From: Fidelibacterota bacterium
Lineage (GTDB): Bacteria > Fidelibacterota > Marinisomatia > Marinisomatales > UBA1611
Assembly: GCA_018692355.1 (NCBI GenBank)
Contig: JABHKE010000144.1
Location: forward strand, 1-32,753
DNA: 32,753 bases
Reading direction: 5' to 3'
A program made the position numbers and the translations under genes. The notes under the pieces were generated by a model that was not told the DNA's origin, searched no databases, and saw nothing but the letters and a program-made list of their open reading frames with translations. Shown piece after piece: positions 1-7,871 of this stretch (the stretch's first letter is position 1; each line of letters starts with the position of its first letter).

Positions 1-47
1 AAATCTGAATCATTTAGCTTTTTGTTTGTATCTTTTCTTTGGGTCAT
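1..47 (-). CDS. 5' end of an unidentified protein, cut by the window edge
   Basis: An ATG at 45-47 on the minus strand opens a frame that stays open to the window edge and encodes about 15 residues (MTQRKDTNKKLNDSD). The ORF track does not list it because it is too short. The case for a real gene is the strong ribosome binding site AAGGAG, seven bases before the ATG. It lies downstream of the SPOR gene in the same direction, across a 188-base AT-rich spacer (48-235) in which I see no gene and no convincing promoter. The visible residues are hydrophilic and lysine-rich, with no signal peptide. No function can be assigned. Confidence 0.5.
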   Translation of the reverse strand, partial: MTQRKDTNKKLNDSD

Positions 48-235
48 GGCTTTTCTCCTTATTATTTGCTTCTTGTCAAAACAAATTTAAGAAAAAACTG
101 TGACCCCTTTTTTTAAAGTACAGAAAATTATGGACATAACTGCATAATCATTACCAGCAATTTCAAGTATTTTAATTATTTCACATACAGGTATTCGGTA
201 AGAACAGTTATTTTAAATAAAAATTAAATTATAAT

Positions 236-673
236 TTATTCTGAATTGTTGCTGCTTTGCTCAATCCTGCTACGAACAATCCAAATATTTTTATATCCTT
301 TTTTATTCAGAGTTGCCTTTTGTTCTTCCGCTTCTTTTTTTGTTACAAAGTTACCTAACCTGAGTTTATAAAGCGGTGCTTCAAAAACCATGTAAATTGA
401 ATCTTTCAAACTTCTCTCAAATTTTCGTAGAGTCCGGTTTGTCTCTTCCACTGAAGAAGATTCGAAAATCTGCAATCGGTATCCTTCTTGGGTTGTAATT
501 CGAATATTTTTTAATGAATCCAACAAACCAAATTGTGATGTTCCAAATATCTTATCCAGAATTTTTGGTGTTTTAGGTACTGGGTCTCTAACAGAATTCA
601 TATCAAACCAGAATAATGAATCCTGCGCTGACAAACATCCTGTGAAGAGTAATAAAAAAAAGAATGGTCTCAT
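236..673 (-). CDS. SPOR-domain envelope protein, last gene of the Bat operon
   Basis: The protein has 145 residues. It begins with a short hydrophobic secretion signal ending in LLLFTGC, which could be a loose lipobox, so it may be a lipoprotein. The C-terminal 75 residues look like a SPOR fold: a GYRLQIF strand, a helix with charged residues, a second strand around YKLRLGNF, then KKEAEEQKATLNKKGY. SPOR domains bind glycan strands of peptidoglycan that lack stem peptides, so a periplasmic cell-wall role is expected. Its ATG overlaps the batE stop (ATGA), which implies coupled translation. The SPOR assignment is by pattern; the lipoprotein idea is weaker because Phe sits at position -3. Confidence 0.75.
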   Translation of the reverse strand: MRPFFFLLLFTGCLSAQDSLFWFDMNSVRDPVPKTPKILDKIFGTSQFGLLDSLKNIRITTQEGYRLQIFESSSVEETNRTLRKFERSLKDSIYMVFEAPLYKLRLGNFVTKKEAEEQKATLNKKGYKNIWIVRSRIEQSSNNSE

Positions 674-1416
674 TTTAATGCCCGAATTGATTCAGTTGGA
701 ATCCACCCTTTTTTCCCATCAATGAGAATAATTTCCACCCAATCCTTCTGGGTTTGATGGATATCTGCAAAGCTGCCTTCATTAATCCGGAATAGTAACG
801 TGTTTTCACCATAAAACGGACCCGAATATGCATCTACACCGTTAGCAATCACAACACCAGTATTTGTACGATTATCCTGAAAATATTTATCCGCAGCAAC
901 TACGTGGATACCCAGCGTCACCACAATGAGTCCTGTTAAAATAGATTGGCTCATACTCCCTCGTATCCACCCAAACTGGAGCCCAAATACCCACAATGCC
1001 TGAAATAGAAGTACTAAACTTCCAAACACGATCCATTCCTGTAAAGTTAAATTTGATTTGATGTCCCGGTATATTTGTAAGAGAAAAAACGGTTCCGGCA
1101 TGTCAATGCGATCAATTCGTCGCGCTTTTGCTACGGAAAGATTATGATGGGAATCCGTATCCCTGGGTGAAATTTTTAATCCATTCGAATAGGCCCAGAG
1201 AGCTTGCCCAATGTAATGGAGTCGGTAATATGCATTCCCCAAATTATAGTATAAATCCGCATGCTCATGCCCCAATTCCAAAATGGATTCATAGGTTTGG
1301 ATTGCATCCTCATATTTTTCATAAATCATGGCATCGTTCCCCTGTATTAATAAATCGTTGGGGATATCCGCAAATCCAATGGACAAAAACATCAAGATAA
1401 ATAAAATGTGTCTCAT
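670..1416 (-). CDS. batE: BatE-like TPR and SH3 membrane protein
   Basis: The protein has 248 residues. A signal peptide covers about residues 1-16. Two or three tetratricopeptide repeats follow (about 20-100, including ADLYYNLGNAYYRLHYIGQALWAY). Two membrane segments lie near 128-147 and 158-175. The last 60 residues resemble a bacterial SH3 domain (AYSGPFYGENTLLFRINEG ... WVEIILIDGKKGWIP). This order is typical of BatE, the last member of Bacteroides aerotolerance operons, whose biochemical role is unknown. Start and stop both form ATGA overlaps with the neighbours. A plus-strand ORF at 1128-1400 is a shadow of this gene. Confidence 0.85.
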   Translation of the reverse strand: MRHILFILMFLSIGFADIPNDLLIQGNDAMIYEKYEDAIQTYESILELGHEHADLYYNLGNAYYRLHYIGQALWAYSNGLKISPRDTDSHHNLSVAKARRIDRIDMPEPFFLLQIYRDIKSNLTLQEWIVFGSLVLLFQALWVFGLQFGWIRGSMSQSILTGLIVVTLGIHVVAADKYFQDNRTNTGVVIANGVDAYSGPFYGENTLLFRINEGSFADIHQTQKDWVEIILIDGKKGWIPTESIRALK

Positions 1417-3113
1417 GCCAAGATCCGATCAATTTGTTTCATCACAACTGCCATGTCCTTTAAAATGGTAGCTTCTCTCTCCATTCCGCCGGGAGCATAT
1501 TTTCCAGCATCACAGGCTTTTAATAAGTCTAAAATATTTCTCAGTGATTCGCTGGGAATTTGGTCACCGAGATAATTTTTAACACTGGCAGGATCCAAGT
1601 TGTGAGTGGATAAAATAAGTTTATTCTCAAGGTAAATGTAAAAGGCTCGACTGGCCATTTCAAATGGATCACCATTCCCTTTTTTTATTTCTTTCAATCC
1701 AGTTCTAAGTGCACCGCGAATTTGTCTACCTTCTTCCGTTGATAAACGATAACCTGTGAATTTCGAAATAAAGGAGGGAGAAACAAAAATCAGGATGGAA
1801 CATAGATAAATATAAATTGCTGTATTCGATCTCCCCCTGGTTGATGAACTTAAGTTTGCTGGTCCTGTATGAATGAACCGTATGTCCTGTCCGATTAATT
1901 CCACTTCCCGTTTGGTAAGCCCGGACCCATTGGGCTGTGCTGCATCGCTGGGTAAAATTGGAATATCAATTGGATCAGTTTGGGTTCGCTGCCAATTTCC
2001 ACTTTTCGGATCAAAATAGGACATTTGAACTCGTGGGATGGTTAAATTTCCGGCAGATCTTGGAATTAAAATATATTCCCATGATTGAGTACCGGTAAGA
2101 TCATCCCGAAACGTGTCTTTCTCAAATTTATCTGTGGGCGGGAATGCCTCAAGTTCTGCGGGAAATTTTATCTCTGGAATGGAAAATAGACCTAAGTTTC
2201 CAGTTCCTTTCATCGAAATTGAAAAAGTGAATCCTTCATTAACCTTCGCAGTATCCCGGTCTGTATGAGATGATATTTTATAGGAACCAACAGCACCCGT
2301 GAAATCAAAAGGTCGTGGTTCAGGAAAGGACTGGATAAAGATTTTCTTTTCTTTTGATCTCAATACCTTCGTTTTTGTTTCCGTAAAAAATGAATCAAAA
2401 AATGGATCGAAGAATGGGTCACGACGACGTTTCTTTTTCTTTGATTCAATTAGAACTTTTACTTTTAATTGTGGAATAACATGTTTTCCAGATGGGATTG
2501 GAAACAATGCTTTTTGCCCAAGATTCGCTACTTGGTATTTCACTCCCTGAATTGTCACATTCCTATATTGAACTCGTTTAGGTGTGTATAAATCTTCTAC
2601 CCAAAATCCGGGGAAATCTGGCATTTCAAACGGTTCAATGGAAATATTGGCATTTTTATACAATTTATAGGTTAACGTTATTTGCTCTCCAAGATAGGCT
2701 TTTTCTTTATCAATCTCTGCTACAATGAAGACAGAATTCTCCGAAGAATCCGTAGTTTTATTTACCTGGATCTGAATAGGCTTTCCACGAAAAGATCTTC
2801 CATCAACTATTCCTGAAAGAGCAGGAATAACCAGCATTCCACCCCGTTTTGGTGAAAGGGTCCATGTGAGAGTTTTGGTGCTGGTCATTTTACCATTAAT
2901 CCATTGAATATTAGTCTGTTGCCCGGGACCACTGGCGATTTCAAAATCTTTACTTACCTGATTCATATCTACTTGTGGAAAATCTTTGCTCCCTGTCACT
3001 TCTATGGATAACGTGACCAAGTCATCTTCTGTCAACTGGTTTCGGTCAACGGAAATCTGTATCGTTTGACCATATGTGAAAGACAAGACCAGAAGCATTA
3101 AAAGTATTCTCAT
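1413..3113 (-). CDS. batD: BatD, large periplasmic protein of the Bat operon
   Basis: The protein has 566 residues from the chosen start. The ORF track starts two codons earlier at a TTG, but the ATG at 3111-3113 overlaps the batC stop as TAATG and has AAGGA at a usable distance, so it is preferred. A signal peptide (MRILLMLLVLSFTYG) precedes several beta-rich Ig-like regions. A basic patch, KKKKRRRDPFFDPFFDSFF, is a form often seen in BatD proteins. One membrane segment lies near residues 430-450, followed by a cytoplasmic helical tail of about 110 residues. BatD is thought to work with the von Willebrand proteins BatA and BatB at the inner membrane. The exact function is unknown. Confidence 0.88.
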   Translation of the reverse strand: MRILLMLLVLSFTYGQTIQISVDRNQLTEDDLVTLSIEVTGSKDFPQVDMNQVSKDFEIASGPGQQTNIQWINGKMTSTKTLTWTLSPKRGGMLVIPALSGIVDGRSFRGKPIQIQVNKTTDSSENSVFIVAEIDKEKAYLGEQITLTYKLYKNANISIEPFEMPDFPGFWVEDLYTPKRVQYRNVTIQGVKYQVANLGQKALFPIPSGKHVIPQLKVKVLIESKKKKRRRDPFFDPFFDSFFTETKTKVLRSKEKKIFIQSFPEPRPFDFTGAVGSYKISSHTDRDTAKVNEGFTFSISMKGTGNLGLFSIPEIKFPAELEAFPPTDKFEKDTFRDDLTGTQSWEYILIPRSAGNLTIPRVQMSYFDPKSGNWQRTQTDPIDIPILPSDAAQPNGSGLTKREVELIGQDIRFIHTGPANLSSSTRGRSNTAIYIYLCSILIFVSPSFISKFTGYRLSTEEGRQIRGALRTGLKEIKKGNGDPFEMASRAFYIYLENKLILSTHNLDPASVKNYLGDQIPSESLRNILDLLKACDAGKYAPGGMEREATILKDMAVVMKQIDRILA

Positions 3114-3862
3114 TACCAATCCTTTTCCAACTTTCGGGATTTAGATTTTGCGATTTGTCGTTTCTGGTTGATCTTTTCCTGGTCTTTCAAGGCGTTCAGT
3201 ATAGCTTCAGCCTGCATCTGTTTATCAGTTTTTTGATCTTGCGTCTCGTCTTTTTTTGCTTGGGATTGTTGTTGCTCTTTTTCCTTTTCTGATTGAGATT
3301 GTTGTTGGTCCTCCTGTTGTTTCTGTTGATCCTCGCTTTTTTCCTGGTTATCCTGGTTTTTATTTTGTTCGTCCTGCCCTTCTGAATCTTGATCTTGCTT
3401 CTGTTGATCCTGTTTTTCCTGATCCTGTTCCTGGTTTTGTTTGTCTTGCTGCTGCTGTTGTTCCTGTTGTTGTAAAACCTGTTTCAGAAGTTCATAATTC
3501 ACTTTTGCATCTTCATCTGTTGGATCCAATTCAATTGCTTTTCGATATAAGGCAAGACTTTCTTCCATTTTTTGTTGATCTCGGAACATATTCCCTAAAT
3601 TATACATGGCTTTGGATGCCAAAGATTTATCATCGGAATTCATAGCATTATTTAATGCACGGGCTGCTGTCTCCATATCCTTTTGCTGATAGGCAGTTAC
3701 TCCCAATCCAAATTGAGCCCCGTTATCCTTTTTTCGGTTTTTTAAAACATGTTCATAATAAATACGAGCTTCATCATATTGACCTTCTTCGTAGGCTTTT
3801 TTCCCCTTGTCCTGGCCAAATAAGACACCCAGATAAAGAAGAAAGGCTAATAACCTAATCAT
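3113..3862 (-). CDS. batC: BatC, TPR protein with a Gln/Glu-rich tail
   Basis: The ORF track begins at 3901 with a TTG inside batB. The ATG at 3860-3862 is preferred because it overlaps the batB stop as ATGA and places the signal peptide (MIRLLAFLLYLGVLFG) at the very N-terminus. The product is then 249 residues. Tetratricopeptide repeats span about residues 20-125 (for example AMYNLGNMFRDQQKMEESL). From about 133 to 225 the sequence is a low-complexity run of Gln, Glu, Asp and Lys, and the end is basic. BatC usually carries TPRs and probably scaffolds BatA and BatB. The plus-strand ORFs at 3256-3645 and 3655-3858 are antisense shadows. Confidence 0.85.
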   Translation of the reverse strand: MIRLLAFLLYLGVLFGQDKGKKAYEEGQYDEARIYYEHVLKNRKKDNGAQFGLGVTAYQQKDMETAARALNNAMNSDDKSLASKAMYNLGNMFRDQQKMEESLALYRKAIELDPTDEDAKVNYELLKQVLQQQEQQQQQDKQNQEQDQEKQDQQKQDQDSEGQDEQNKNQDNQEKSEDQQKQQEDQQQSQSEKEKEQQQSQAKKDETQDQKTDKQMQAEAILNALKDQEKINQKRQIAKSKSRKLEKDW

Positions 3863-4863
3863 GATTTTCTTCTCGGTCGGGTGGGCATAACAAATCCCCA
3901 AACTAAAAAGCCAAAAGCCAGCAATGCGAAAGACTGGTATCTATCTTCATACTCGGAAAATTCATGAGTAGAGATAGTTTTCTTTTCCATGTTTTCAATC
4001 GCTAAGGCTATATCTTCGTGCGTGTCTCGATTATTATCAAACCAGAAAAAAGACCCATTTCCCGCAGACGCTATATCTATTAAGATTCGTTCATTCAAAG
4101 TAGATGTAATGAGTTTTCCATCTCGATCTCGCTTATATTCGTTTGTATTTCTCTCTTTTCCTTTCAAAGGAATCAAACTTCCCATTTCAGACCCAACACC
4201 TACTGTATTAATCATCAGTCCGGATTTAGCCGCTTGCGTTGCCAATTCCACCGCTTGTCCTTCATGATCTTCCCCATCTGTCACCATGAGCATTACTTTA
4301 AATTTATCGGTTTCTTCCGTGAATGCATTCATGGCCGTATTCATGGCGGAGCTCAAGGCTGTTCCCTGGGTTGGAATCATATCTGTATCAATTTCGTTTA
4401 GAAAAAGTAAAGCAGCCTCATAATCTGTAGTGAGTGGTAAATACAAATGACTGGATCCAGCAAATACAATGATGGCGACACGATCTCCTTTCAATTTTCG
4501 AATGAGTCTTCCCAATTCAAATTTAGCCTTTGCAAGGCGAGATGGAGTTACATCTTCTGCATCCATACTGGTGGATGTGTCCAGAGCAATGACCAGATCA
4601 ACACCTTTTCTTTCAATCGGTCTAACACGCATCCCTATTTGTGGACCTGACGCTGCCAGAGCCAACAGCGCTAGTCCAATTAGGATCAAACGATTTCGCC
4701 ACTGTATTCTGCCTTTATCAAGGTTCAATCTGGAGATGGTTCTCACCTTCTCAGATGCATTTGGAAATATCGAGTCACGCCTACGATCCTTCAATTGCCA
4801 AATAATCCAGAAAAAAACCTGAATTACCAAAAAGGCTAATACCCAACTAAAGCGGAATGACAT
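3859..4863 (-). CDS. batB: BatB, von Willebrand factor A membrane protein
   Basis: The protein has 334 residues. Membrane segments lie near 7-22, 58-73 and 311-326, with a VWA domain between them. The metal-ion-dependent adhesion site is intact: DTSTS at residues 95-99, a Thr in the TQGTALS region, and Asp in MVTDGEDHEG. VWA domains bind partner proteins through a divalent metal. BatA and BatB are homologous and adjacent, as usual in Bat operons. The start overlaps the batA stop by one base (TGATG) and the stop overlaps the batC start (ATGA). Confidence 0.9.
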   Translation of the reverse strand: MSFRFSWVLAFLVIQVFFWIIWQLKDRRRDSIFPNASEKVRTISRLNLDKGRIQWRNRLILIGLALLALAASGPQIGMRVRPIERKGVDLVIALDTSTSMDAEDVTPSRLAKAKFELGRLIRKLKGDRVAIIVFAGSSHLYLPLTTDYEAALLFLNEIDTDMIPTQGTALSSAMNTAMNAFTEETDKFKVMLMVTDGEDHEGQAVELATQAAKSGLMINTVGVGSEMGSLIPLKGKERNTNEYKRDRDGKLITSTLNERILIDIASAGNGSFFWFDNNRDTHEDIALAIENMEKKTISTHEFSEYEDRYQSFALLAFGFLVWGFVMPTRPRRKS

Positions 4864-5831
4864 CAGGTTCTGCTCCTAAAAATGGATCGTCGTATAGTTT
4901 CCATTCCCAACCCCATGAGAAATGCAGGAATCAAAAACCAGCCATACAATTCTTTGTATTGTGTGAATTCTTTTACTTCGATCTCAGAACGCTCCAAAAG
5001 ATCAATCTCTTCATAAATGGATGCTAAAACTTTCACATCCGTGGCTCGAAAGAATTTTCCCCCTGTCATATCGGCTATATGCTGTAATGTTTCTTCATCT
5101 ATTTCATTTCGAATAAGCCCACGTCCGGGGATTCTTGTGTAGGATTGATTTGTCCCTGCGCCAATGGTATAAATTTTGATGTCGTATTCTGCAGCTAGTT
5201 CCGCAGCAGTTTTTGGATCAATCTCTCCAGCATTATTACTCCCATCAGATAATAAGATCATGACTCGGCTCTCCACATCACTGTTTCGGAGTCGATTTGT
5301 TCCATTTGCGATGGCCATGCCAATTGCAGTACCGTCATGTTCTTTGGAAGCAACCGTTATTTCTTTGATTAAAGATTTTAGTACTTTTTTATCCACGGTG
5401 AGCGGACATTGAATAAAGGATTCACCGGCAAAAACAAGAATCCCGATCCTGTCATCTTTCCGACTTTCAATAAAATCACTAGCCGTTTTTTTGACTGCTT
5501 CTAATCTGTTTGGTGGAAAATCGTCTGCCAACATACTAGAACTAATGTCCAACACCAAAAGCATATCGATGACACTAACAGATGTCTCCTGCAGATTGTC
5601 GATTAACCTTGGGCGGGCAAGTCCCAAGATAACCAAAAAAAGGACCAATAAATACATTGTTTGTAGAAATATGTGCTTTCTATTTCCAATTATCTTGAAT
5701 TCTTCAGAAATAAAAGTGGAAGATGAGATTCGCAACGTGCCTTCTTTATTTCGTCCGGACGCACGATACCAACCCATCACTAAAGGAAGGATTAGAAATA
5801 AAATGAGATACCAGGGATGCTGAATGTCCAT
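4863..5831 (-). CDS. batA: BatA, von Willebrand factor A membrane protein
   Basis: The protein has 322 residues. Membrane helices lie near 8-23, 55-72 and 298-315, with a VWA domain between the second and third. The metal site is complete: DISSS at 95-99, Thr in HDGTAIGMA, and Asp in ILLSDGSNN. This is the first gene of the Bat cluster in transcription order and starts at an ATG without a clear Shine-Dalgarno sequence. In many FCB genomes a MoxR-type ATPase and a DUF58 protein precede batA. Here tatA precedes it across a 112-base gap, so those partners must lie elsewhere if they exist. Confidence 0.9.
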   Translation of the reverse strand: MDIQHPWYLILFLILPLVMGWYRASGRNKEGTLRISSSTFISEEFKIIGNRKHIFLQTMYLLVLFLVILGLARPRLIDNLQETSVSVIDMLLVLDISSSMLADDFPPNRLEAVKKTASDFIESRKDDRIGILVFAGESFIQCPLTVDKKVLKSLIKEITVASKEHDGTAIGMAIANGTNRLRNSDVESRVMILLSDGSNNAGEIDPKTAAELAAEYDIKIYTIGAGTNQSYTRIPGRGLIRNEIDEETLQHIADMTGGKFFRATDVKVLASIYEEIDLLERSEIEVKEFTQYKELYGWFLIPAFLMGLGMETIRRSIFRSRT

Positions 5832-5912
5832 CTAATTAAATAAGTTATTTTTGACCGATTCCTATCTGATCTCAGTACGATTGAACCAGAAAAATGTTTC
5901 GGATAAATTGGC

Positions 5913-5934
5913 GATGTGGTAAATACACCACATC
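5913..5934 (-). terminator. perfect stem-loop between tatA and batA
   Basis: GATGTGGT and ACCACATC form a perfect 8-base stem with a 6-base loop, starting 9 bases past the tatA stop codon. Position and stability suggest a transcript end or an mRNA 3' stabiliser. No run of U follows on the minus strand, so it is not a textbook intrinsic terminator. The remaining 80 bases before batA probably hold a batA promoter, but I cannot pick out a convincing one. Confidence 0.4.
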
Positions 5935-5943
5935 CCGGATACG

Positions 5944-6180
5944 TTAACCTTCGCCCTCGTCCTTATTCTCTACGGGTGTTTCTGCACTTTCCTTAGCATC
6001 CATAATTTCTTTTTTGCTTGTTTCAACAGCATCCTTGAATTCATTAATTCCTTTACCAAGACCACGTGCCAACTCTGGCAATCGCTTGGCACCAAAAAGT
6101 AATAATATCACCAAAAAGATGAGAACGAGTTCGCCAGTTCCAAGATTGAACATGGCGTAGTTTACATCAACATTTGACAT
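5944..6180 (-). CDS. tatA: TatA-family twin-arginine translocase subunit
   Basis: The protein has 78 residues from the ATG at 6178-6180. The ORF track starts four codons earlier at a TTG that sits inside the Shine-Dalgarno sequence GGGAGG, so the later ATG is clearly better. A short N-terminal tail leads to one membrane helix (about 15-30, ELVLIFLVILLLF). Next come the FGAKRLPELARGLGKG hinge and amphipathic helix typical of TatA, then a charged acidic tail. TatA oligomerises to let folded proteins cross the inner membrane after TatC recognises an RR signal. No tatC is present in the window. Confidence 0.92.
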   Translation of the reverse strand: MSNVDVNYAMFNLGTGELVLIFLVILLLFGAKRLPELARGLGKGINEFKDAVETSKKEIMDAKESAETPVENKDEGEG

Positions 6181-6195
6181 GAAACCTCCCAATTT

Positions 6196-6483
6196 TTAAC
6201 GAAAATATCTTAAGATGTAATAGGCGGATGTTAGCCCAATAATACTAGTGAAATTGAAATTCATGGCCAATCCAAATTTCAAAGTAATAATCTTCAGATC
6301 CAAAACAATGACACCCATTTCATTTCCCGAGAAGCCACCTAGATCCAGTGAAAGGCTGGTAAGAAAAAAATCTTTGACCACACCTTCAGGTAATCCCCAT
6401 CCCAGTATATTCCCTAACACACCACCAATAGCTGCGCCTATAAATAAACCGACGACTATTAAAGAAACATTTCTTTTTGTCAT
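6196..6483 (-). CDS. DUF4321-like small membrane protein
   Basis: The protein has 95 residues and two predicted membrane segments: one near 7-28 with small residues (GLFIGAAIGGVLGNILGWG) and one near the C-terminus. The middle segment (LDLKIITLKFGLAMNFN) and overall length fit the DUF4321 family, which has no known function. It sits 15 bases upstream of tatA and 3 bases downstream of pssA, so it is probably in the same transcript. The family assignment is from memory of the pattern. No catalytic motif is visible. Confidence 0.65.
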   Translation of the reverse strand: MTKRNVSLIVVGLFIGAAIGGVLGNILGWGLPEGVVKDFFLTSLSLDLGGFSGNEMGVIVLDLKIITLKFGLAMNFNFTSIIGLTSAYYILRYFR

Positions 6484-6486
6484 GGT

Positions 6487-7239
6487 TTATATATCCGCCT
6501 CTGATGGTGCATCATTCCGTCTTGGGTTAATGAGCCAATTGATAATATTCCATCCAATATAAACTGCAATCAGTGGCATTAGAATGAATCCTTGCCAGAT
6601 CGTTAGAATAATCATTGAAAAAATAAACGCTAACAAAAGAATGGTATTCGTTCGCCCGGATTTAAATGAAAATAATGGAAATTTCGCAAAGTGAATCGGA
6701 CTGATCATGAGAAAGCTAAGACCGGCAACCAGCATCAATGCCGTTCTCGGATCGCCAAAATCACCATCGATTTGATGATTAAAAAATAAGTATGAAAATA
6801 AAGTGATGGTTGCAATAGGAGTCGTTAATCCGACTGTGTATGATTTTGGTTTTCCCGGCTCCTCATCCAGATTGGATTTAGCCAATCGAATCGTACCAAA
6901 CATCAGAGGTATAAAACTAATAAATCCGCCTAAAAGCGGTGGTAGTCCATCCACGTAAAGCGAATATACCAAAATGGATGGCACCACACAAAATGAGACA
7001 GTATCTGCCATAGAATCAAACTCCATTCCAAATCGGGATGAAATACCTAATATTCTGGCAATTTTCCCATCGAAAACGTCGAAGAGCCCGGCTATGATGA
7101 TAAAAACCCCTGCTTTTATGGGATGATTATTCAAGATAAGTCCTATGGCAAGAAATCCGAGAAACATATTGAACAATGTCAAAATATTCGGGATAAAGTG
7201 CCGGGGTGATCGTCTTTTCTTTTTTAGATTAATTTTCAT
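6487..7239 (-). CDS. pssA: CDP-diacylglycerol-serine O-phosphatidyltransferase
   Basis: The protein has 250 residues. The CDP-alcohol phosphotransferase signature DGx2ARx8Gx3Dx3D is complete (Asp57, Gly58, Ala61, Arg62, Gly71, Asp75, Asp79). Six to eight membrane helices are predicted, as expected for this family. It should make phosphatidylserine from CDP-diacylglycerol and serine at the inner membrane. The preceding psd gene overlaps its start as ATGA, and its product would decarboxylate the phosphatidylserine, so the pair forms a complete route to phosphatidylethanolamine. That pairing is the main reason to prefer serine over another alcohol as substrate. Confidence 0.92.
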   Translation of the reverse strand: MKINLKKKRRSPRHFIPNILTLFNMFLGFLAIGLILNNHPIKAGVFIIIAGLFDVFDGKIARILGISSRFGMEFDSMADTVSFCVVPSILVYSLYVDGLPPLLGGFISFIPLMFGTIRLAKSNLDEEPGKPKSYTVGLTTPIATITLFSYLFFNHQIDGDFGDPRTALMLVAGLSFLMISPIHFAKFPLFSFKSGRTNTILLLAFIFSMIILTIWQGFILMPLIAVYIGWNIINWLINPRRNDAPSEADI

Positions 7240-7871
7240 TCAAAAGTACCTATGATTGTTTTACTTCCAGTTACTTTCTGCCCTAATTTTACGGATAAAT
7301 TTACATGTTTTGGGAGGATCAAATCAGTTCTGCTTCCAAAGCGAATAAATCCCAATCTACCTCCTATTTCCATATTTTCGCCCTTATTCGCATAACATAT
7401 TATTCGCCTAGCAATCAGCCCAGCAATTTGTTTTACTTTAATGGAACCCACCTTCGAAATAATCGTTATTTCTGTTTGTTCATTCTCGTCTGATGCTTTG
7501 TGATCAAAAGCTGCCAAAAATTTTCCTTTTTTGTATTTAATATCAGTGAAAGTTCCTTCAATGGGCATTCGGTTGGCATGGACATTGAACACATTCAGAA
7601 ATATAGATACTAACTGAGCAACTCCTACATCAGGATCATTCACATCTGTTATCTTTACAATTTTACCATCTGCCGGAGCTAAAATCATGTTCTCTCCTTC
7701 CGGAATATTTCGGATAGGATCCCTGAAAAAATTGAAACAAAAAACCAATAATCCAAATAGAATCCATGGAATGGTCATAGGAATACCTAATGTATCATAT
7801 TGCCATATAGAAACAGCTGTAAATACAAAAAGTGGGAGCACGATAATTCTACCTTCGGGAGCAAGTCTCAT
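7236..7871 (-). CDS. psd: phosphatidylserine decarboxylase proenzyme
   Basis: The protein has 211 residues, the short form of the family (about 200-220), with one or two N-terminal membrane segments (about 8-50). Conserved features include APADGKIV (65-72), the NVHANRMP motif, and the self-cleavage site in IRFGSR, where Gly179-Ser180 would be cut and Ser180 converted to the pyruvoyl cofactor. It removes CO2 from phosphatidylserine to give phosphatidylethanolamine. It is translationally coupled to htrA upstream and pssA downstream through ATGA overlaps. Confidence 0.93.
   Translation of the reverse strand: MRLAPEGRIIVLPLFVFTAVSIWQYDTLGIPMTIPWILFGLLVFCFNFFRDPIRNIPEGENMILAPADGKIVKITDVNDPDVGVAQLVSIFLNVFNVHANRMPIEGTFTDIKYKKGKFLAAFDHKASDENEQTEITIISKVGSIKVKQIAGLIARRIICYANKGENMEIGGRLGFIRFGSRTDLILPKHVNLSVKLGQKVTGSKTIIGTFE

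Noticed and set aside
48-235. Possible small gene, RNA or operator in the 188-base spacer
   Set aside because: No open frame with a ribosome site, no tRNA-like fold and no convincing promoter pair was found. A short TTATG-CATAA inverted repeat near 129-140 is too small to interpret.
225-238. 14-base palindrome TAAATTATAATTTA over the SPOR stop codon
   Set aside because: It contains only A and T and is not followed by a U run in the transcript, so it is too weak for a terminator and likely chance in AT-rich DNA.
3256-3858. Plus-strand ORFs 3256-3645 and 3655-3858
   Set aside because: They lie fully antisense to batC. Their hydrophobic, Val/Pro-rich sequences are what the Gln/Glu/Asp codons of BatC give when read backwards.
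3862-3901. ORF-track start of batC at 3901, with a longer N-terminus
   Set aside because: The extra 13 residues read through the end of batB in another frame and would bury the signal peptide. The ATGA-coupled start at 3862 is better.
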